DNA of 64,000 bases from Ipomoea triloba (lineage: Eukaryota; Streptophyta; Magnoliopsida; Solanales; Convolvulaceae). The position numbers and the translations under genes are program-made. Numbering within the stretch: position 1 is the first letter of the stretch; each line of letters begins with the position of its first letter. The stretch covers positions 23,393,743 to 23,457,742 of the forward strand of contig NC_044918.1 of NCBI RefSeq assembly GCF_003576645.1. Direction: 5' to 3'. The notes beneath the pieces are model-generated. The model made no database searches. It was not told where the DNA came from and saw nothing but the letters and a program-made list of their open reading frames with translations. Shown here one piece after another: positions 25,002 to 37,604 of this stretch.

Positions 25002-26173
25002 ACCTACAAATCAAATTATATTCAAAAGTACCGCGCGTAATAAACATTCCAACAGTTTTTGCACACGCCTATCCACATGAACGCACACACCTGCGATATC
25101 CTTTATTCTTTTTGTCCCACGGTCTTGTTGTTAACATCACACAAATAAATAAAAATATATATATAATAGTTTACCATGATTAGGATCCCTTAATATATGG
25201 AAATTATTATATTTCATTATTTCAATTTTCAAAGATCATAATCAAATTACAATTCTATCCTTTTGAATTATTTTTGTCCTAATATAGTTCATGTTTTAAT
25301 ATCAATCCTAACCATTCATTCCAATTTTACAGATGGTTGAGATTGGATCTCATTGATCTCATCTTATAGGGTGATCTCATTGGATCCAGCCCCTATATAT
25401 ATATATATATATATATCAACTATGGGGAATAAAATTAATATCTTTTCGTAAATAGGTAATTACGCATGTTAGCCTTACGCAAACCATGCACAAAATGCAA
25501 AATACAATTTTAATTACGTAAACATGCATTACCCGCAAGGTTGGCATGCATTAACAGAGGAGTTAATTGAATGCATGCATTAGCCTTTCGACTAATTTGC
25601 ATGCTGCAAAGCCAAATGGCCCCATGCATGCACTTCATACATACATACATGCATTTATGAATTCACTATGCACGTATTACCTTGCGGCAAGATACTATGC
25701 GGTTCTAAGTTTTCGGTTCTTACTTTGGGGTTTCAACTATGCTATTTTAGGCGAATTATTCTGAGGACTCGGGTCCACCGTCCACCTTACAAATTGAACC
25801 TAGTTTAAAATACACAATTTACATACTGAATATTTACAATTTATATATTAAAGGTTCACAACTAACATTCAGTATGCAAATGAACATGGATCCAGGTCAC
25901 CTTGCAAGGTGGATCCAGGTCCATGGTACATGTAACTATTGGCTATTTTAACTTTATTTTCATAAAGTTAATCTAAGGAGATTGTTCTAGGCAAATTATG
26001 CTATGGGCCATGTTCACAATTTTAAAACTCTATGTTCACAATTTTAGAACTCTATATTCATAATTTTAGATCTCAATATTCACAATTTTTGAACTCTATA
26101 TTCACAATTTTTATTATATAAATTCAAAATTTGTGTTATACGGTTGAATATGGAGTTATGTAATTGTGAATAT
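24959..26173. repeat. Redundant block, copy 1
   Basis: Repeated at 26198-27412 with an offset of 1239 bp and no difference noticed by eye. The second copy is a whole contig bounded by single Ns. Most likely one locus represented twice. Confidence 0.9.
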
Positions 26174-26193
26174 AGAGTTATTAAATTGTGAAT
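25764..26193. repeat. Foldback region with 'ttcacaattttagaactctat' minisatellite
   Basis: From 25764 (gaggactcgggtccacc) the sequence holds a short palindrome ccaccttgcaaggtgg-like core near 25900 and, from about 25998, five or more 20-24-bp units around 'ttcacaattttagaactctat', then inverted units. The closing arm 'cccgagtccacc...ggtggacccgagtcc' appears at 27497-27532 beyond the contig breaks. Probably one foldback element split by the assembly. Confidence 0.45.
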
Positions 26194-26194
26194 N

Positions 26195-27412
26195 CCTACC
26201 TAACAGACTTATGCACTCACCCAAAATTATGGATGCACACACCTACAAATCAAATTATATTCAAAAGTACCGCGCGTAATAAACATTCCAACAGTTTTTG
26301 CACACGCCTATCCACATGAACGCACACACCTGCGATATCCTTTATTCTTTTTGTCCCACGGTCTTGTTGTTAACATCACACAAATAAATAAAAATATATA
26401 TATAATAGTTTACCATGATTAGGATCCCTTAATATATGGAAATTATTATATTTCATTATTTCAATTTTCAAAGATCATAATCAAATTACAATTCTATCCT
26501 TTTGAATTATTTTTGTCCTAATATAGTTCATGTTTTAATATCAATCCTAACCATTCATTCCAATTTTACAGATGGTTGAGATTGGATCTCATTGATCTCA
26601 TCTTATAGGGTGATCTCATTGGATCCAGCCCCTATATATATATATATATATATATCAACTATGGGGAATAAAATTAATATCTTTTCGTAAATAGGTAATT
26701 ACGCATGTTAGCCTTACGCAAACCATGCACAAAATGCAAAATACAATTTTAATTACGTAAACATGCATTACCCGCAAGGTTGGCATGCATTAACAGAGGA
26801 GTTAATTGAATGCATGCATTAGCCTTTCGACTAATTTGCATGCTGCAAAGCCAAATGGCCCCATGCATGCACTTCATACATACATACATGCATTTATGAA
26901 TTCACTATGCACGTATTACCTTGCGGCAAGATACTATGCGGTTCTAAGTTTTCGGTTCTTACTTTGGGGTTTCAACTATGCTATTTTAGGCGAATTATTC
27001 TGAGGACTCGGGTCCACCGTCCACCTTACAAATTGAACCTAGTTTAAAATACACAATTTACATACTGAATATTTACAATTTATATATTAAAGGTTCACAA
27101 CTAACATTCAGTATGCAAATGAACATGGATCCAGGTCACCTTGCAAGGTGGATCCAGGTCCATGGTACATGTAACTATTGGCTATTTTAACTTTATTTTC
27201 ATAAAGTTAATCTAAGGAGATTGTTCTAGGCAAATTATGCTATGGGCCATGTTCACAATTTTAAAACTCTATGTTCACAATTTTAGAACTCTATATTCAT
27301 AATTTTAGATCTCAATATTCACAATTTTTGAACTCTATATTCACAATTTTTATTATATAAATTCAAAATTTGTGTTATACGGTTGAATATGGAGTTATGT
27401 AATTGTGAATAT
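26195..27412. repeat. Redundant contig, copy 2
   Basis: A whole short contig, bounded by N at 26194 and 27413, duplicating 24959-26173. Confidence 0.9.
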
Positions 27413-28495
27413 NAATTGTACTGTGAATATAGAGTTCTAAAATTGTAAACATGGAGTTCTAAAATTGTAAACATAGAGTTCTAAAATTGTGAACATGCAC
27501 CCGAGTCCACCTTGCCAGGTGGACCCGAGTCCATGGCATAACAACCTATTATTTTCTCTCCTCAAAATCTTGCGTAAAGTCAATTTAGGATATTCTTCTC
27601 TCTTCTCTTTTTTTTTTCAAACAAAATTAAATAAATTTTAATAAAATTTCCTCTAATATGAGTGTGGTACGAGCTTAAAGGTATCTCCGAGAGCATACTG
27701 AAGACACCTGGTGGACTAACAAAAAATAAAAAATAAAAAATCTTCTAAATTTAAAAATAATATTTAACTCCACAACTCCCAAAATATTATTTAAGTTTAA
27801 TAACATGTTTGAAATCCCCAAACACATATCTACACTTATAATAAGAGCCAATAATGTTAAATCACTAACTGGAACTAAAAAAATGTTGGTGTAATAGTCT
27901 TTTATAACATATTGTACTTTGTGTTCTTCTTATTGTGCAACCTCCAATTAAATTCCTAATATATCCTAATCCTTTATAATTTTACCAGATTCTTTCCGTT
28001 AAATATAACGGAAGTTTAACATTAAATTTTTTAGGCAATTTATTTCTTTATTGCAGTTTTCAAATAAATTGGCAATATTATATAATACAATTATGTATAG
28101 ATTCCTAACTTAAAATTAGAATATTGAAGTCTTAATAGGATTCTATAATACAACTTTGTATAGATTATTAACTAAACCACTATTTTACCCAAAACAACAG
28201 TATATAAACCCCTTCCCTTCTCACTAGTATTCATCCAAAACTAAACCTAACATCTTCTGCAACACACCATCTACTTGACATTCTATAGGTATGATTGTCA
28301 AAATATTATCATGCTAATTCTATTATTTGTATTTGTACTTATAATGATTACAATTTTTTTTTAAAAAAAATCAATATTGGTATACTCATTAATTAGTATA
28401 ACTTCAATATCGTTATGTAAATATATCTATTGTATAATCTGTTCATCAATACTTGTATCCTTGTATGTAATGTTGTGGTTCTCATTATATTCCTC

Positions 28496-28558
28496 ATTAT
28501 TATTATTATTATTATTATTATTTTATTTTATTTTATTTTATTTTATTTTATTTTATTT
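28496..28558. repeat. (TTA)n then (TTTTA)n microsatellite
   Basis: About nine TTA units followed by seven TTTTA units inside the Helitron. Confidence 0.9.
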
Positions 28559-28593
28559 TTATCATTATTAGTATTATTATTATTATTATGAAA

Positions 28594-28862
28594 ATGCTCG
28601 CATTCACCACCAACATCATTGAAAATGCTATATCTAAATGCAAGGAACTCGGGTTCAATCGGTAGTGTTTGATAATGACATTGGAATGTATAATATTACT
28701 TTACAAACCAACAAATGGTACATCATCTAAAATGTCATTGTCAAACCTGTCCGGACGAACTATAAAGTACTTGATCACAAATACAATTACACATGGGTTT
28801 TAAATGGTCGGACTGGTGTTCAAACAAGTGACAATGATGACACGCCGTTTGCTCCCATGTAA
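28594..28862 (+). pseudogene. Possible RPA/DUF223-like OB-fold remnant inside the Helitron
   Basis: An ATG at 28594 opens a short frame (MLAFTTNIIENAISKC), which shifts to another frame from 28665 reading VFDNDIGMYNITLQ, a TAA at 28728, then NVIVKPVRTNYKVLDHKYN and a stop at 28860-28862. The 'VKPV...KYKVxDHKY' wording resembles RPA1-like/DUF223 proteins often carried by plant Helitrons. It is short and broken. The identification is moderate. Confidence 0.4.
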
Positions 28863-30281
28863 GTGGTTTATTTGTTTCTACTTACTTTAGTTGCAATTTA
28901 GCTATTTACAATTTCGTTATGTTTTATTAAAATATATAAGCATCGAGACTATTTCTTTGATTTTTATTAATTTAGCATTTTTTCTCTCATTATTATATGA
29001 CTACTTTAACCAATTAAGGAACACTAATTTAACAATACGCATTAGGCATTGGTATAATCGCGCAACGCGCGTGTGATAACTAGTTTACTGTATAAATCTA
29101 CAACAAACCACTGATATACAAATTTAGTATTAGTATATTCATTTTTAGTGTAACACAAGTTAATCTAAAAAATATACATTCAGTCCATTAAAAATGAACA
29201 CCCATTATACTAAAATGAGCATTTATTAATGATATATTATACAATGTGTGAATAATGGTCCATAGTATAATCTGCCCACAAGATAACGTAGCTTCATGCC
29301 ATGTCATTAAATTTCTTTAATTAATATTTAGGTATATTACAATCCTTGCTAATTTAGTTAGTATTAACAATTGATAAATGCCAACCAATCTTGTATTTAG
29401 TGAGCCTTTTATTTTTTCTATTTGATAAATATTTTTATTATTTTATTTTGTTTTTGTACTAATGTGATATGAAAGTAGAATCACTACTTTTGATTTTTGA
29501 AATTGATTTGAAATTGCAAAAGATGTAGATAAAATAGTGAGTAAATTACACATAATAATGACAATAAAACTCACTTTTAAAAGTGAGAGTATTATAGGGT
29601 TAAACAAAGTATTATTAAATTACTAAGATAAATATATCTTTGCAATACTCTCTCATTTCAAAAATAGATTATTATGTCATATCCTTATATTTGTAATTAT
29701 TTCACCTTTTTTTTTTCTTTCACATCCCTATCATTCTATATCACTTTCAATAATAAATAAAGGGAAAATTATATTTTTTTGTCCCTAAGTTATAATATAT
29801 TATAGATTTCGTTCCTAAGTGTTGGTCATGCTCAATTTTTGTACCTAAGTTATCATTAGCGTTGTACTTTTTGTCCATTTATTGACAAAATATTAGGGAC
29901 GAAATTTACAACTTTAATATAACTTATTGAAAAAAAGTGAGAACAAAAAGTTAATAAAAGGACGAAAAATGCAACCCCAATGATAACTTAGGTGCGAAAA
30001 GTGAGTACAACCAACACTTAGTGATAAATTCTACAATTACCCTATAACTTATGAACGAAAATTATAATTTTCCAAAAATAAATAAATAAAAGGAGCAAAT
30101 TTCACTTTTAGTCCTTTACGATTGTGGCATTGAGTCATTTAATCATATTCTTTTAATTTTAATTTGTCATATTACATCCATGACTTTGAACAACTTTCAC
30201 ATTTAGTCCTTGACTATTGTGCATTGCCACATTTAGTCCTATTCTTTTAATTTTGTCATATTACATCCATGACTTTGAACA
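28595..30281. repeat. Redundant block, copy 1
   Basis: Matches 30283-31969 at an offset of 1688 bp. Two single-base differences are visible: cacgccg (about 28840) against ctcgcca (about 30528). The N at 30282 separates the copies. Best read as overlapping contig ends, perhaps from two haplotypes. Confidence 0.9.
29762..30073. mobile_element. Foldback element, 'gtccctaagttataa' family
   Basis: The left arm ggaaaattatatttttttgt... and the inverse of the right arm (ggaaaattataattttcgtt...) pair for more than 100 bp, including 'cctaagtgttggt' and 'ctaagttatcatt'. Non-coding. A relative lies at 58872-59055. Confidence 0.65.
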
Positions 30282-30282
30282 N

Positions 30283-31969
30283 TGCTCGCATTCACCACCA
30301 ACATCATTGAAAATGCTATATCTAAATGCAAGGAACTCGGGTTCAATCGGTAGTGTTTGATAATGACATTGGAATGTATAATATTACTTTACAAACCAAC
30401 AAATGGTACATCATCTAAAATGTCATTGTCAAACCTGTCCGGACGAACTATAAAGTACTTGATCACAAATACAATTACACATGGGTTTTAAATGGTCGGA
30501 CTGGTGTTCAAACAAGTGACAATGATGACTCGCCATTTGCTCCCATGTAAGTGGTTTATTTGTTTCTACTTACTTTAGTTGCAATTTAGCTATTTACAAT
30601 TTCGTTATGTTTTATTAAAATATATAAGCATCGAGACTATTTCTTTGATTTTTATTAATTTAGCATTTTTTCTCTCATTATTATATGACTACTTTAACCA
30701 ATTAAGGAACACTAATTTAACAATACGCATTAGGCATTGGTATAATCGCGCAACGCGCGTGTGATAACTAGTTTACTGTATAAATCTACAACAAACCACT
30801 GATATACAAATTTAGTATTAGTATATTCATTTTTAGTGTAACACAAGTTAATCTAAAAAATATACATTCAGTCCATTAAAAATGAACACCCATTATACTA
30901 AAATGAGCATTTATTAATGATATATTATACAATGTGTGAATAATGGTCCATAGTATAATCTGCCCACAAGATAACGTAGCTTCATGCCATGTCATTAAAT
31001 TTCTTTAATTAATATTTAGGTATATTACAATCCTTGCTAATTTAGTTAGTATTAACAATTGATAAATGCCAACCAATCTTGTATTTAGTGAGCCTTTTAT
31101 TTTTTCTATTTGATAAATATTTTTATTATTTTATTTTGTTTTTGTACTAATGTGATATGAAAGTAGAATCACTACTTTTGATTTTTGAAATTGATTTGAA
31201 ATTGCAAAAGATGTAGATAAAATAGTGAGTAAATTACACATAATAATGACAATAAAACTCACTTTTAAAAGTGAGAGTATTATAGGGTTAAACAAAGTAT
31301 TATTAAATTACTAAGATAAATATATCTTTGCAATACTCTCTCATTTCAAAAATAGATTATTATGTCATATCCTTATATTTGTAATTATTTCACCTTTTTT
31401 TTTTCTTTCACATCCCTATCATTCTATATCACTTTCAATAATAAATAAAGGGAAAATTATATTTTTTTGTCCCTAAGTTATAATATATTATAGATTTCGT
31501 TCCTAAGTGTTGGTCATGCTCAATTTTTGTACCTAAGTTATCATTAGCGTTGTACTTTTTGTCCATTTATTGACAAAATATTAGGGACGAAATTTACAAC
31601 TTTAATATAACTTATTGAAAAAAAGTGAGAACAAAAAGTTAATAAAAGGACGAAAAATGCAACCCCAATGATAACTTAGGTGCGAAAAGTGAGTACAACC
31701 AACACTTAGTGATAAATTCTACAATTACCCTATAACTTATGAACGAAAATTATAATTTTCCAAAAATAAATAAATAAAAGGAGCAAATTTCACTTTTAGT
31801 CCTTTACGATTGTGGCATTGAGTCATTTAATCATATTCTTTTAATTTTAATTTGTCATATTACATCCATGACTTTGAACAACTTTCACATTTAGTCCTTG
31901 ACTATTGTGCATTGCCACATTTAGTCCTATTCTTTTAATTTTGTCATATTACATCCATGACTTTCTGTT
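30283..31969. repeat. Redundant block, copy 2
   Basis: Second copy of 28595-30281. It contains the Helitron end (CTAG at 30768-30771) and the foldback element (about 31450-31761) again. Confidence 0.9.
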
Positions 31970-33198
31970 AAAAATTTCATTATTTTATCATTAGAATTAA
32001 CAAATAACAAAGAAAAAAAAATACTTACACATATTGTAACTTATATTTTAAACACATTAGAAATATCGTAAATATTAAAGGATGTAATATCATAACTCAT
32101 AGAAAGGTGTGACTTAACTGCTGCTGCCAAAAGTAACAAATGTGAATGAAAGGTTGCAAAAAATTAATACAAGTCTTTCATTTCATTTGGATTTTATCTA
32201 AAATAAATAAATAAATAAGTGACAATGGTTAATCCATGTCATAATGGAAAGAGTCAAATTGCTGGGGTAAACTTTTTCGAAATTATTAAAATAAAATGAC
32301 CGAATTGAAACCTTATAATTTAGTGGGTATAACATTTTATTTAAAAGATCTCAAAATGTTTCATATTATTTCATTTGACTTAGTCTAAAAGTATCCCAAA
32401 TAGTTTAATTGTTATGTAGATCTTGACAGGGGCAGGTCTTGCCTCTATCACCTTAAAATCTAATCATTTAAATGAAATTGTCAAGAACCGTAATATCCTA
32501 ATTTGTGGATGGCTTATTGTGAGGGTGAGACTGATCATTATTTTATGAATCATAATCTACATAGCTGTGTAGACCATAAATAAAATTATGTGTCTATATA
32601 AAATATATTATTTAAAAGTATAATATTTGAATATTGAAAGTACATTATTTGAATACTGAAAATATATTATTTTGTATACTATTAAATATGTGCATAAAGT
32701 ACACAAATAATGTAATTTTAATATATTAAAAATGTATTTTATATTCATGAAAAGTGCTTTATTTTATATATCAGAGTATCAAATATGAAGTAATATATAT
32801 TCAATACATAAATAATATACTTTTAATATATTAAAAATATACATTGTATTCCTGGTTCACACAGTGTTGATGTGACCGAAAAATTTGCCTGTGAGACCGA
32901 GTCCATGGTTGAATATCGATCCATGTCGTTGGTCCATTGGATCACCACCGTGATCGATGACGACGGATACTTGTTTGAGGCCATGAATAATTACAACTGG
33001 TTGAGAATAATTGAAACGCCATTCTCTGGTTAATGAAAACCAACAAGATAGACAGCATATGCATGTGGGGTTGGACGACTTCTGTACTAGGACTCTAGCA
33101 TCAATAATGTTTTTGCTCTTGTCTTTTTCCTTTTTATTTCTACACCAAATTACACGCACGATTGAAGTCGTCAATGAGATTACGTGTGAAAAGTTTCA
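31970..33198. other. Intergenic, AT-rich dispersed repeats, no gene
   Basis: 32540-32870 repeats words of the AT-rich inverted repeat at 10805-11020. The 105-codon minus-strand frame at 32857-33174 matches no family I know. Confidence 0.4.
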
Positions 33199-33207
33199 CC
33201 TCTAAAT

Positions 33208-33647
33208 GAGTTTATTACCAAAATGGTCCCTCGACTATTGCGAAATTACCAATTTGGTTCTCGATAATTTTTCGTACCCAATTAAGTCTCTCGACTTTGA
33301 AAATTTTAACCAATTTTGTCCTCCGTTTATTTTGCCGTTAAAATTGGGACCAAATTGGTAATTTCTCTATAGTCAATGGACCAAATTGGTAATTTTTTCA
33401 TAGTCAAGGGACCAAATTGGTAGTTAATTTTTCACTAAAATAGTCACTTGACTATAGAAAAATTATCAATTTGGTCCCTTAACTATAACAAAATTATCAA
33501 TTTAGTCCCGATTTTAACGGTAAAATAAATTGAGGACCAAATTAGTTAAAATTTTCAAAGTCGAGGGACTTAATTGGGCACGAAAAATTGTCGAGGACTA
33601 AATTGATAATTTTGCAATAGTCGAGGGACCATTTTGGTAATAAACTC
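33208..33647. mobile_element. Mutator-like foldback element, copy B
   Basis: Same ends as copy A (gagtttattaccaaaatggtc). It is flanked by a perfect 9-bp target duplication cctctaaat at 33199-33207 and 33648-33656. The arms carry 'ttaagtctctcgac' and 'cgagggacttaattggg'. It shows the site ttaatttttcac that is split by the nested element in copy A. Confidence 0.9.
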
Positions 33648-33656
33648 CCTCTAAAT

Positions 33657-35228
33657 TATAGAAAAATAGCATTCTTTTAGCAATTTTTTTTTCTCAATTA
33701 CACCTGACATCAATTGTTAAGTCATTTTGTAACAGTAAGTTTGGTGAATTTTGAGGTAATATAAATGTTATTCCATCCTGATGAAATAAATAAGGAAAAA
33801 ATATAAATTATATGTTACAATTATATTATCTAAGATAAACATAAAGAAACATATATACGAGAAACCTGACCTCATAACAGCGGAAGCTTTAGGAACATCT
33901 GATATCTGAATATCCCTAGGCATAGTTGTTGAAATTGCGGATGGTAAACCTGCATAATAATGTTTTGACTACCACTTTCTCCTAATACTAGATGGTGTGT
34001 GTATTTTGAATAAGGGCACAGTGGGAGGACTATATTGCTTAAAAACCTGCATGCCATCAATATAGACAGATATTCAATTAGCTAAACTGAATATCCTAAG
34101 TTGCCTAACTGACTAAATCACTAACTGACTTAGTCATCTACTTGCAACACAACCACTTAATAATATAATATAATATTATATCATATTATATATGTGGAAT
34201 AAACTTACATTCTCCACTTGGTGCAAGTACTGGCACAACCTTCACTAAAGAACAAAATACACGAACCATAGTAATATGTCCTCTGCTTAAGAAAGTAATA
34301 TCTTCTATGTTGACATGCATTTAGATTCTCTAACTTAGGTTACTTTATGAACAAACCCTACGTTTATTCTCAGCCCCTTAATGGATGTTTCTCAAATAAA
34401 ATGTATATATATGAGCAACTGAAAAAAGAAATCATCCAAATTTGCATAAGAAAATATGCACACTCACGATCCCTAAAATCTTTAAAGCATGCCTGAAGTA
34501 GGAATCTCTTAGCATAATGCTAATTATATTCTATGACTAGTTTATAACTCTAACATTATCTCTAATATGGCTAAGAGTTTAGAATTGACACGTCTGTCAC
34601 TCCTACTCATCAAAATAACCAAAAGATAGTTTAGTCACAGAAACATTATGAATCTTAAGTTTGAACTCTTAAACATACACCATAACTTCCCAAATAATCT
34701 CAAGGTCCACCTCAAAATAAACTGGACATTATGAGTTTTATATGTCTTGCAAAATTGTTTTGAGCTTTCACAAACCAAAGCGGCCCAGGATCAATTTTGA
34801 AAAAACTAAAGACTCTATTAATCGCTAAAGAATTTATTAATTGGCAGTGCACCACAAGTTAAATATTTTTGTTTTAATAAACTCATTATTATTGCTACAA
34901 CATTTTCATAAATATGTTGTACAACCAAATGTTAATTTGAACTTATGAATTTATGTGAACAAATACAAGCTAGATTAATACTTGTGGAACCTTTTGGACT
35001 TATTGTTTGACATACAATCCAATTTGGGATGTATGAACGACAACAAAATCCATAATCTTTAGTGGAGCATCTTAATGACCTTTTTCTAAATGATCACTCC
35101 CACTGATTAAGATATTCTTCAGCAAAATTAATGATATACAAATTAATTTATCATACATGTACCATAAGCCAAAAATAGTATACAAATTAATTAGGGTAGT
35201 ATGATAATATTAAACCACATAATTATCA
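33657..35228. other. AT-rich non-coding DNA, left part of an old repeat
   Basis: No gene is seen. The segment from about 35155, 'gtaccataagccaaaaata', also appears at about 58013, so the old repeat continues on the far side of the nested cluster. Confidence 0.45.
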
Positions 35229-35230
35229 TG

Positions 35231-35314
35231 TACCAAAATTAATATGTATTTTTTTTGGTGAATGAAAGGGGCTACCAAAATTAATATGTATTTTTTTTGG
35301 TGAATGAAAGGGGC
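35231..35314. repeat. Tandem duplication, 2 x 42 bp
   Basis: Two identical adjacent units (second from 35273), in the 3' tail of the LINE fragment. Confidence 0.95.
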
Positions 35315-35323
35315 CAGGAGACC

Positions 35324-35407
35324 CCAAAGATTATCTAATTCTTCTAAAAGCCACTGCTATCGCATCCAAAGATTATCTAATTCTTCTAAAAGCCACTGCT
35401 ATCGCAT
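35324..35407. repeat. Tandem duplication, 2 x 42 bp
   Basis: Two identical adjacent units (second from 35366). Read on the minus strand they duplicate the last 13 codons and the stop of the LINE RNase H frame. Confidence 0.95.
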
Positions 35408-35736
35408 CGCGATCCAAGAGCGAAGTCAGCCCCTCTGGAGGGGAGTCAAGCACCAAGGTGCCCTAGACCGAAGATTGAGCCAAATTGGCCAGAAAATCCG
35501 CGCATTGGTTGCCTTCACGAAACACATGCATTAATTTGAAGCTCTGAAACTGAGTGATGAGATGTCTGCAGTCAGCTATCAGGGTGTTAGTTACCCGTGT
35601 GGAATTCAAATCATTACCCAGAGCATTAACCGCGGCTTCTAAATCAGTTTCGAGGATGATGGAGTGGAGATCGTTTCTGAGTGCCAACCTCAGCCCGTAA
35701 TATATAATATGAAATTGTAACATTTTCCATTCAAAT
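35373..35736 (-). pseudogene. LINE-type RNase H domain fragment, 5'-truncated
   Basis: The minus strand reads YGLRLALRNDLHSIILETDL (RNase H strand with the catalytic D), then VNALGNDLNS, a middle helix, and VFREGNQCADFLANLAQSS, the conserved end of the plant RVT_3/RNase H-like domain. An in-frame TAG (35463-35465) follows, then GTLVLDSPPEGL...FRRIR and a TAA at 35373. This is the usual C-terminus of plant LINE ORF2. Everything upstream of RNase H is missing, as in 5'-truncated LINE copies. The copia 5' LTR begins about 50 bp away on the other side. Confidence 0.7.
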
Positions 35737-35788
35737 GTGGTGCAATTATGGCCTTCAATGGTCAAAATGTGGTACCTTATTAATTAGA

Positions 35789-36032
35789 TGTTGTAATGGT
35801 TACTGTTACAACCGTTACAAAGCCTATATTGATGGCTTTATAGGCTATATAAGCAGGGGTCCCACACTGCTCAGGTTACTGTCTTTGGACATTACATACA
35901 CCATCTATACTGAACCTGAGACCAAGTGGGAGACATTCTACTACGACAATCTACAACATCTACAGCACATTCCAAGGCAATTTCTAAGAACAACTATGGT
36001 CGGAGGTTAGTACTATTTACAATTTTCTAACA
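35789..36032 (+). repeat. Copia 5' LTR
   Basis: Starts tgttgtaatgg, ends ttctaaca. Contains a TATA-like ggctatataagc at about 35844. Confidence 0.85.
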
Positions 36033-36034
36033 TT

Positions 36035-36046
36035 TGGTATCAGAGC
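36035..36046 (+). promoter_or_regulatory. Copia primer-binding site
   Basis: TGGTATCAGAGC, complementary to the 3' end of plant initiator tRNA-Met, two bases after the LTR. Confidence 0.9.
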
Positions 36047-36289
36047 CTGTTAATCTCTGCCTAGTTGTCTATATTGCATGATTTGTATTTTAAAGAATAT
36101 AATATGTAATATGGTTTTCTTGAAAATCTAGATGTCATGTCTGTATGAATTTATATAAATGTATATTTTCGTAGATGTATGAATCGTGATAATTTGTACA
36201 CTGCAATACTTTTACATTTTGGAAATTATATACATACTTTCGCATAATATTTGTATATATATTCTATTTTCTCGACATATCAAAAAAAA

Positions 36290-36820
36290 AGTGGGAGAAG
36301 GGGATTCTGATCGGCGACCGTGAAGGATTGGACAGCCGCCGGTGCGTCCCCGTTTCCTTTTCCGCGACCTCGACCACCATTGTGCGGCGGTCGCTGATGC
36401 ATTTTCTTTTCCGGCCACCTCCATTGGGCGGCGGTGGATCAGCGAAAACATTTTTAAAAACATGGTTTTGTTCGTTTGGACTCCGATCTGTCGATCGGGT
36501 CCGGTGAGCGACGGATGGCGGAGGGATGACAGCGGCATTGGCTCTCGCGTTTGGGTAGCGAGCGGTGGCGACGCTGGTTTTCGGTGGGAAGGCGGTGGCG
36601 AGGTCAGACTTCCTGGCCTTCGATCGCCGCTCTCCTTCTCTCTGCTTGACGATAGTGACTGGTTAGAGATGGCGAAGGGTCAGCGGCGTTGGGTCGTGAG
36701 TGAGGGAGGCGAACGACGGTGCTTCGGCCAACCGACTCATCTACGATGATCCCTCCCTCTTCGTTCGCATTGATCTGGAACGACAGCACCACGGCAGCTA
36801 GGTTTTGGAATTAACTCTTT
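36290..36820. other. GC-rich island of unknown origin
   Basis: This stretch is much richer in G+C than its surroundings, with many ggcggcgg/cggtggcga words and an open frame on the + strand (36342-36749, 135 codons, no recognised domain). It lies in the copia leader between the primer-binding site and gag. It may be leader sequence or a captured host fragment. Confidence 0.4.
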
Positions 36821-37604
36821 ATTTTTTTTTATTTTTTTTTGTTTTAAGTGTAAGGCTGATAAGGGTGGATTGGGTCGGGTCTAGTCTTTTGGGCCTGACC
36901 CATTTTATTGATAACAATAATAGTTTTTGGGTCTGTGTTTATTTTATTAATTCTTTGTTTATATATTGATTTGGCCTTTAATTTATTTGTTTATATGAAT
37001 CATAATTTATTATATGTTATATATATATTTGTTTAATTAATTGGGTCTATTATTTATATTATATTTTTTATTCAAATTGCAATTTGAATTTAAATTTTAT
37101 TGTTTAATATGTTCATATTTTCAATTGCTATAATGTTTTATGTAATTTGTTGTTTAATATGAAATTTATATTTTTGTAATATGCGCTTTTATGTCCAATC
37201 AGCATAATATTTAGTTTTAATTATGCAATTTATATTATGCGTTAGAAAAGCACATTTAGGAATTAGTGAAATTCCTTAGGATATTGGACTTTAACATATT
37301 ACATAGTACATACGGTTTAGTACAACTACGGTAGTGCCTGAAGGTTAGTACATTAAGTTCAAAAAGTTCACTGACAACACTTGTTTTGTATAGTGGTGGT
37401 TGTGCGTGGTATGTCAAAAGATGAAAAAGAATTAAAACGAAGAGTTTTGACTCCCCGAGTGTCGGTCTCGAAGGAGGCAATGCGGGAGATTTCTTTGCTT
37501 TTATTTAAGGGAATGTGTGATGGAACATACGAGGTTGTTGATGAAAGTGTAGTGGCATTTAGCAAGTGTGTGATCAAATGAAGTAAATAAAATGAAAGTA
37601 ACAA
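36821..37604. other. AT-rich, small unassigned frame
   Basis: AT-rich leader. A 66-codon frame at 37381-37581 (+), KDEKELKRRVLTPRVS..., has balanced codons but no family I recognise. It is probably chance or a fragment. Confidence 0.25.

Larger units (their letters stand above)
24163..25394. mobile_element. (TA)n-seated inverted-repeat element 3
   Basis: The left end aggatttggatccagtgag and the reverse complement of the right end (aggggctggatccaatgag) match, continuing as 'atcacc' and a diverged arm ('gagatt', 'atggtt.agatttgat'). TA tracts flank both sides. The interior, 24390-25100, is saturated with 'tgcacacac' and 'gcacacgc' words and holds three of the 42-bp tandem duplications. Non-coding. 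It resembles elements 1 and 2 in seat, terminal 'tatagg' and interior style. Confidence 0.7.
27829..29083 (+). mobile_element. Helitron, 1,255 bp
   Basis: It begins TCTACAC...ataagagcc after a host A (27828) and ends with CTAG followed by host T (29084). A perfect hairpin cgcgc-aac-gcgcg lies at 29059-29071, eight bases before CTAG. These are the standard Helitron termini and insertion site. The interior has a TATA-like tatataaacc at about 28202, an AT-rich centre, and a possible RPA/DUF223-like coding remnant. No Rep/helicase is present, so it is non-autonomous. Its right half is repeated at 30283-30771 because of a redundant assembly block. Confidence 0.85.

Noticed and set aside
33872..34060. 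62-codon minus-strand frame
   Set aside because: No family resemblance and no supporting signals; AT-rich surroundings give many such frames.
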